Origin: a virus
Length of the DNA stretch: 30,970 bases
Virus record (IMG/VR): IMGVR_UViG_3300025128_000202
Span: 1-30,970 of that record
Strand: one strand, 5' to 3'
Shown: piece after piece, positions 28,072 through 30,970 of the stretch
How positions within the stretch are numbered: the first letter of the stretch is position 1
Layout of the letters: every line of letters begins with the position of its first letter
The notes under the pieces: model-generated
Databases searched by the model: none
The model's input: only the letters and a program-made list of their open reading frames with translations
Told to the model about the DNA's origin: nothing
Made by a program: the position numbers and the translations under genes

Positions 28072-29928
28072 TTATGAATAAATTTTTAGGTATTCGGTTT
28101 CCAACCCCGCCTCAAGAATTTGCCTTTTGTACTTTCTTAATATGACCTTTGCTGCATGCTGTTGTGCTGGTGACCATGTTTTTTGCTGGCTCAAAGAATA
28201 ACCAAAAGTTGCATCAATTTTATTGAAACCCTGACCATCTTTAGCCTTCACTCCATCGCATCTTGTAGCAACAGCTTGAACAAAACTTTGTAAGCTCTTA
28301 ACCACTTCTGTAGCAAGAGGTTTAGGCTGTTTGCTCAATTTAGGACCAGTAACATCAATTGCGATGTCTTCTATTTTAATTTCTTCATTAACAATCACAT
28401 CATCAAGTGACTCATTTTGAATGTTCATTTTCTTTACAATAACTTTAGCAAGTCGAGCATCTATTGTTCCATCGACAACTAAATGCTGTACAAGCACTGA
28501 GTTCCTCTGTCCCATTCGGTGGCAACGATCTTCGGCTTGCAAAACATCTCCAGAAACCCATGAAAGTTCCGCGAACACAACGTGGCTTGCGGCATGCAAC
28601 GTCAGCCCTGTCCCAGCTGCACCAATTGTTCCAACAAATATCTCAGCATTACCATTTTGAAACTCATTAACCGCTGAGTCACGTTGCTCTTGTGTGTTTG
28701 ATCCAGTCAATGTTACGACCTGTTTTCCAGCTTTTTGCAAGCCATCTTTTATTCCTTCAACAACATCTCTGTGGTGCGCCATCACAACAACCTTATGCGG
28801 TATGGACGCTACGTGATCAACAACATCTTGTACTTTTTGAAGTGCAGTTTCGTGCCTGACATTGCTCATTTTTTCAAAATCAATGTCTTCTGCAGAAATA
28901 TTGGCGGAAGCTTCAGCTAAGCTTTCAAACTCTCGCGTAATAGAATTGGTATATTTGTCGTTTGGCAAAACAATAATTTGTCTGGTTTTCTCAGGAAGAT
29001 CTTTTAAGACTTGATCTTTTTTCCTGCGAACCATAATAGATTGTCGCAAAAGACGTTGTAGTTCTTCTAAATTTGTTGCGCCATCAAAATGCCATCCAAA
29101 TCTATCTTTATATGCACCAGCAAATTTTTGTGCAAAGCTAAAATAGTTTCCAAACACTTCTGGCAAAAGATAGCCAGCTATAGGCTGTAGCTCGATAGGT
29201 CTGTTTGGTATTGGCGTTCCAGTTAAAGCAATTTTTCGATCAGCTTCAAGCCTGCCAACAACTTTTTTCTCTTTTTTTGAATATTTACCAGTTATCGCAA
29301 TACTACGTTGTGCTTTTGGAGATTTGATGTAATGTGCCTCATCTAAAATGACTAATCCCCATTTTCTTGAATGCAAATCCTTCGAGTGCTTTTTCAAAAC
29401 ATCGTAATTAATGATTACAACATCCGGGTTTGCAGGAATTTTCTCACCGCCACCATTAACTATTTGTATGTCGCGCTCAGAGACCAGCCATTTTTCAAGC
29501 TCTCTTTTCCAATTGATTTTTAGGGAGCATGGGCAAATTACTAAAACGGTTTCAGGTGTGGTTGCGTTAATTACACCAATTGCTTGAATGGTTTTGCCAA
29601 GACCCATCTCATCTGCAATGCAAGAAGCAGGTCTTTGTATGGCATATGCAATACCCGCTTTTTGAAAGGGTCTATACTCAAGACCTGAAGGAACCGGAAT
29701 ATTGATATCGCTATCTTCAGCGTTGGAATCGTTAATAGCTTTATCATTATCTCTAAAACGAGTCACCGTCCACTGATCATTAACTTTGCGCACTGAGTAA
29801 CCGGCTTTTTTTACAGCTTCTTTTTTCTCGCGCCATACATACCAAAACTCAGGGGTAGGATTAGCGGTGCTGATGAAACGGCCATCTGTGTGGACCGTTT
29901 CTTTTGACCAATCTAGCTTCAGTTCCAT
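28072..29928 (-). CDS. SNF2-family helicase (SMARCAL1-like)
   Basis: 618 aa from ATG 29928, supported by AACCGGAGATAAAC upstream; a TTG further up is unlikely. Motif I DEMGLGKT (106-113), motif II DEAH (196-199), motif III LTGTPIPN (235-242), C-terminal lobe with motif V GTIGAAGTGLTL (about 433-444) and motif VI QAEDRCHRMGQ (464-474). All residues needed for ATP hydrolysis are present. SNF2 proteins translocate on duplex DNA and remodel DNA structures; SMARCAL1-like members anneal or regress forks. It lies between the capsid and virion genes but has its own promoter and terminators. Confidence 0.9.
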   Translation of the reverse strand: MELKLDWSKETVHTDGRFISTANPTPEFWYVWREKKEAVKKAGYSVRKVNDQWTVTRFRDNDKAINDSNAEDSDINIPVPSGLEYRPFQKAGIAYAIQRPASCIADEMGLGKTIQAIGVINATTPETVLVICPCSLKINWKRELEKWLVSERDIQIVNGGGEKIPANPDVVIINYDVLKKHSKDLHSRKWGLVILDEAHYIKSPKAQRSIAITGKYSKKEKKVVGRLEADRKIALTGTPIPNRPIELQPIAGYLLPEVFGNYFSFAQKFAGAYKDRFGWHFDGATNLEELQRLLRQSIMVRRKKDQVLKDLPEKTRQIIVLPNDKYTNSITREFESLAEASANISAEDIDFEKMSNVRHETALQKVQDVVDHVASIPHKVVVMAHHRDVVEGIKDGLQKAGKQVVTLTGSNTQEQRDSAVNEFQNGNAEIFVGTIGAAGTGLTLHAASHVVFAELSWVSGDVLQAEDRCHRMGQRNSVLVQHLVVDGTIDARLAKVIVKKMNIQNESLDDVIVNEEIKIEDIAIDVTGPKLSKQPKPLATEVVKSLQSFVQAVATRCDGVKAKDGQGFNKIDATFGYSLSQQKTWSPAQQHAAKVILRKYKRQILEAGLETEYLKIYS

Positions 29929-29960
29929 GTTTATCTCCGGTTTTTTCAATCTATATGCTT

Positions 29961-30007
29961 AATATACTTGATTCCGTGTCCATGTGCAACTTTATGTACA
30001 TATGTAT
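29961..30007 (-). promoter_or_regulatory. Promoter for the SNF2 gene with diverged operator
   Basis: Minus strand: TTGCAC (29989-29984), 17 nt, TATATT (29966-29961), a strong sigma70-type match. ACATGGACACGG (29985-29974) and the flanking ATGTACAT are shared with the recurring operator, but its palindrome is imperfect here (ATGT...ACAT). Confidence 0.65.
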
Positions 30008-30019
30008 TTAGGCATAAAA

Positions 30020-30041
30020 AAAGAGGGCCGAAGCCCTCTTT
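30020..30041. terminator. UUCG-tetraloop terminator after the major capsid gene
   Basis: AAAGAGGGC-CGAA-GCCCTCTTT. On the minus strand the loop is TTCG closed by C-G, followed by T-rich sequence. The same design as the terminator at 28031-28052, suggesting duplication or convergent use. Confidence 0.85.
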
Positions 30042-30079
30042 CTCAGTAGTTGAGTTATAAACCCTACTGTTGGTTCAAG

Positions 30080-30970
30080 TTAGGCACCTTGTGACCCGTA
30101 GCAACCCCTCCAGTCAGAAAATCCGAACGAGAACCGCTCCCTAGCCTTATAGCGCAGATTTCCTGTGGTGAAGTCTGGTTCCATCTGAGTTTCCATCGCT
30201 GTTCTTTGGAAACCCTTTAGACCTTCACCTGCCTCTGTGACACTTGTGAGCAAGAAAAACGCATCTGGATCGCTCAGATAATGGTTAATAGTATAACCAC
30301 CAGAAAGAACGCCCGTGTTTCTAATTGCGTTAATGTCATTGTCAGCAGTTCCAGATCTACCGGGTGAGTTCAGGATTCTATCAGCGATAAACGACAATTG
30401 AGGTGGTATTACCAGCTTCGTTGCGTTAACCGAGATAGTCAGTCCTTTATCGTCTGTGAAGGTGCTTATGGATATTAGCGCATCTTCGAGTGACGTCTCG
30501 TTGAGATCTGCCATGGTTGTTGCTCTGTTCGCAGCAGTTCCACCACCCGCAAGTGGGTGAGCTGTATTGATCAGAGAAACGCCATCGCCACCAGTATGTG
30601 ATGAACTAAAAGCATTGTTTAAGACATCACTTGCCATGGTCTCTTTCGTATGCGCCATGCTGCGCGCTAGGGCTTTGACGTATCGTTTGCCCAAGGAGTC
30701 GTAAAGATTATCTTCTACTGCCTCCTGTGTTAATGCGAAAGCGAGACTGACGGTCGAATGTGTATATCTTGAGGTAAATGACTCATTTGCATTATCAAAA
30801 GCCACCCCTCCACCTTCTGTTTTTATTGGTGCGCCGCTAAAAGAAGTAATCAACACCTCTTCTTCAAAGGCACGTTGAGAATCTTCCATAGGGAAAATGT
30901 CCGCGTACTCTTGATCGTATGAATCATACGACATGCCGAAGAGAGAGTTCAGGCCCGGTTCTAGCTCTTT
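30080..30970 (-). CDS. Major capsid protein, HK97-fold type, N-terminus cut
   Basis: 296 codons visible; the frame stays open through the edge (last codons before the first ATG read ...LEPGLNSLFG), so the ATG at 30934 is probably internal and the true start lies beyond the window. Segments MSYDSYDQEYADIFPMEDSQ, then FEEEVLITSFSGAP and SRYTHSTVSLAFALTQEAVE are typical of HK97-fold major capsid proteins related to Mu gpT and SU10 groups, with the N-arm, E-loop and long helix order. The C-terminal FGFSDWRGCYGSQGA is also family-like. Abundant structural protein; followed by its own strong terminator at 30020-30041. Confidence 0.8.
   Translation of the reverse strand, partial: KELEPGLNSLFGMSYDSYDQEYADIFPMEDSQRAFEEEVLITSFSGAPIKTEGGGVAFDNANESFTSRYTHSTVSLAFALTQEAVEDNLYDSLGKRYVKALARSMAHTKETMASDVLNNAFSSSHTGGDGVSLINTAHPLAGGGTAANRATTMADLNETSLEDALISISTFTDDKGLTISVNATKLVIPPQLSFIADRILNSPGRSGTADNDINAIRNTGVLSGGYTINHYLSDPDAFFLLTSVTEAGEGLKGFQRTAMETQMEPDFTTGNLRYKARERFSFGFSDWRGCYGSQGA

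Noticed and set aside
29929-29949. TTG start extending the SNF2 gene by seven codons
   Set aside because: These codons are the AACCGGAGA ribosome-binding site of the ATG at 29928.
1-30970. CRISPR array, insertion sequence or integrase
   Set aside because: The only tandem repeats found are inside coding sequences and lack spacers; no transposase or integrase motifs were seen in any frame.

Overview
The window is about 31 kb of a tailed-phage genome, part of one contig with both ends cut inside genes. The gene set resembles uncultured marine (uvMED / pelagiphage / SAR116-phage-like) podovirus-type genomes: a VirE-type primase-helicase, an SSB-like protein, a DUF3310 protein, a RecE-like nuclease, a 2OG-Fe(II) oxygenase, P22/SU10-like adaptor and tail proteins, Gly/Ala/Gln-rich ejection-type proteins and several tiny basic proteins. 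No integrase, large terminase, portal or DNA polymerase is visible; these probably lie outside the window. Host and family names are inference from remembered protein families, since no search was possible.

Layout. 1-1826 (minus): small basic protein (cut), Holliday-junction-resolvase-like nuclease, a noncoding stretch with a strong plus-strand terminator hairpin, small terminase, and a 62-aa protein. 1827-2102: regulatory gap. 2103-4455 (minus): 57-aa protein and primase-helicase. 4456-4535: divergent promoter region. 4536-6876 (plus): SSB-like protein, structured leader, 40-aa acidic protein, DUF3310, RecE-like nuclease, 65-aa protein. 6873-9672 (minus): two short operons of small proteins, each with the same promoter/operator element and each carrying a hammerhead-type self-cleaving RNA between its first and second genes. 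9732-10457 (minus): 2OG oxygenase. 10512-10948 (plus): two small genes. 10945-27938 (minus): a long virion block running from head-decoration and adaptor proteins down to ejection proteins. 28072-29928 (minus): SNF2-family helicase flanked by UUCG-tetraloop terminators. 30080-30970 (minus): major capsid protein, N-terminus cut.

The most interesting content is RNA-level. The element at 7505-7588 (minus) matches the type I hammerhead ribozyme core at every position I could check. A second, at 8956-9010, matches with one extra nucleotide. Predicted cleavage sites lie 29 and 22 nt upstream of the next start codon, so each operon mRNA would be split into a first-gene RNA and a downstream RNA with a short leader. 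Many genes share an extended ribosome-binding motif AACCGGAGA. Its exact complement is displayed in the loop of the 16-bp terminator hairpin at 800-858, which suggests (speculatively) a phage small RNA that pairs with these sites. A palindromic promoter element recurs five times, and one tail-region gene appears to start at AUA.
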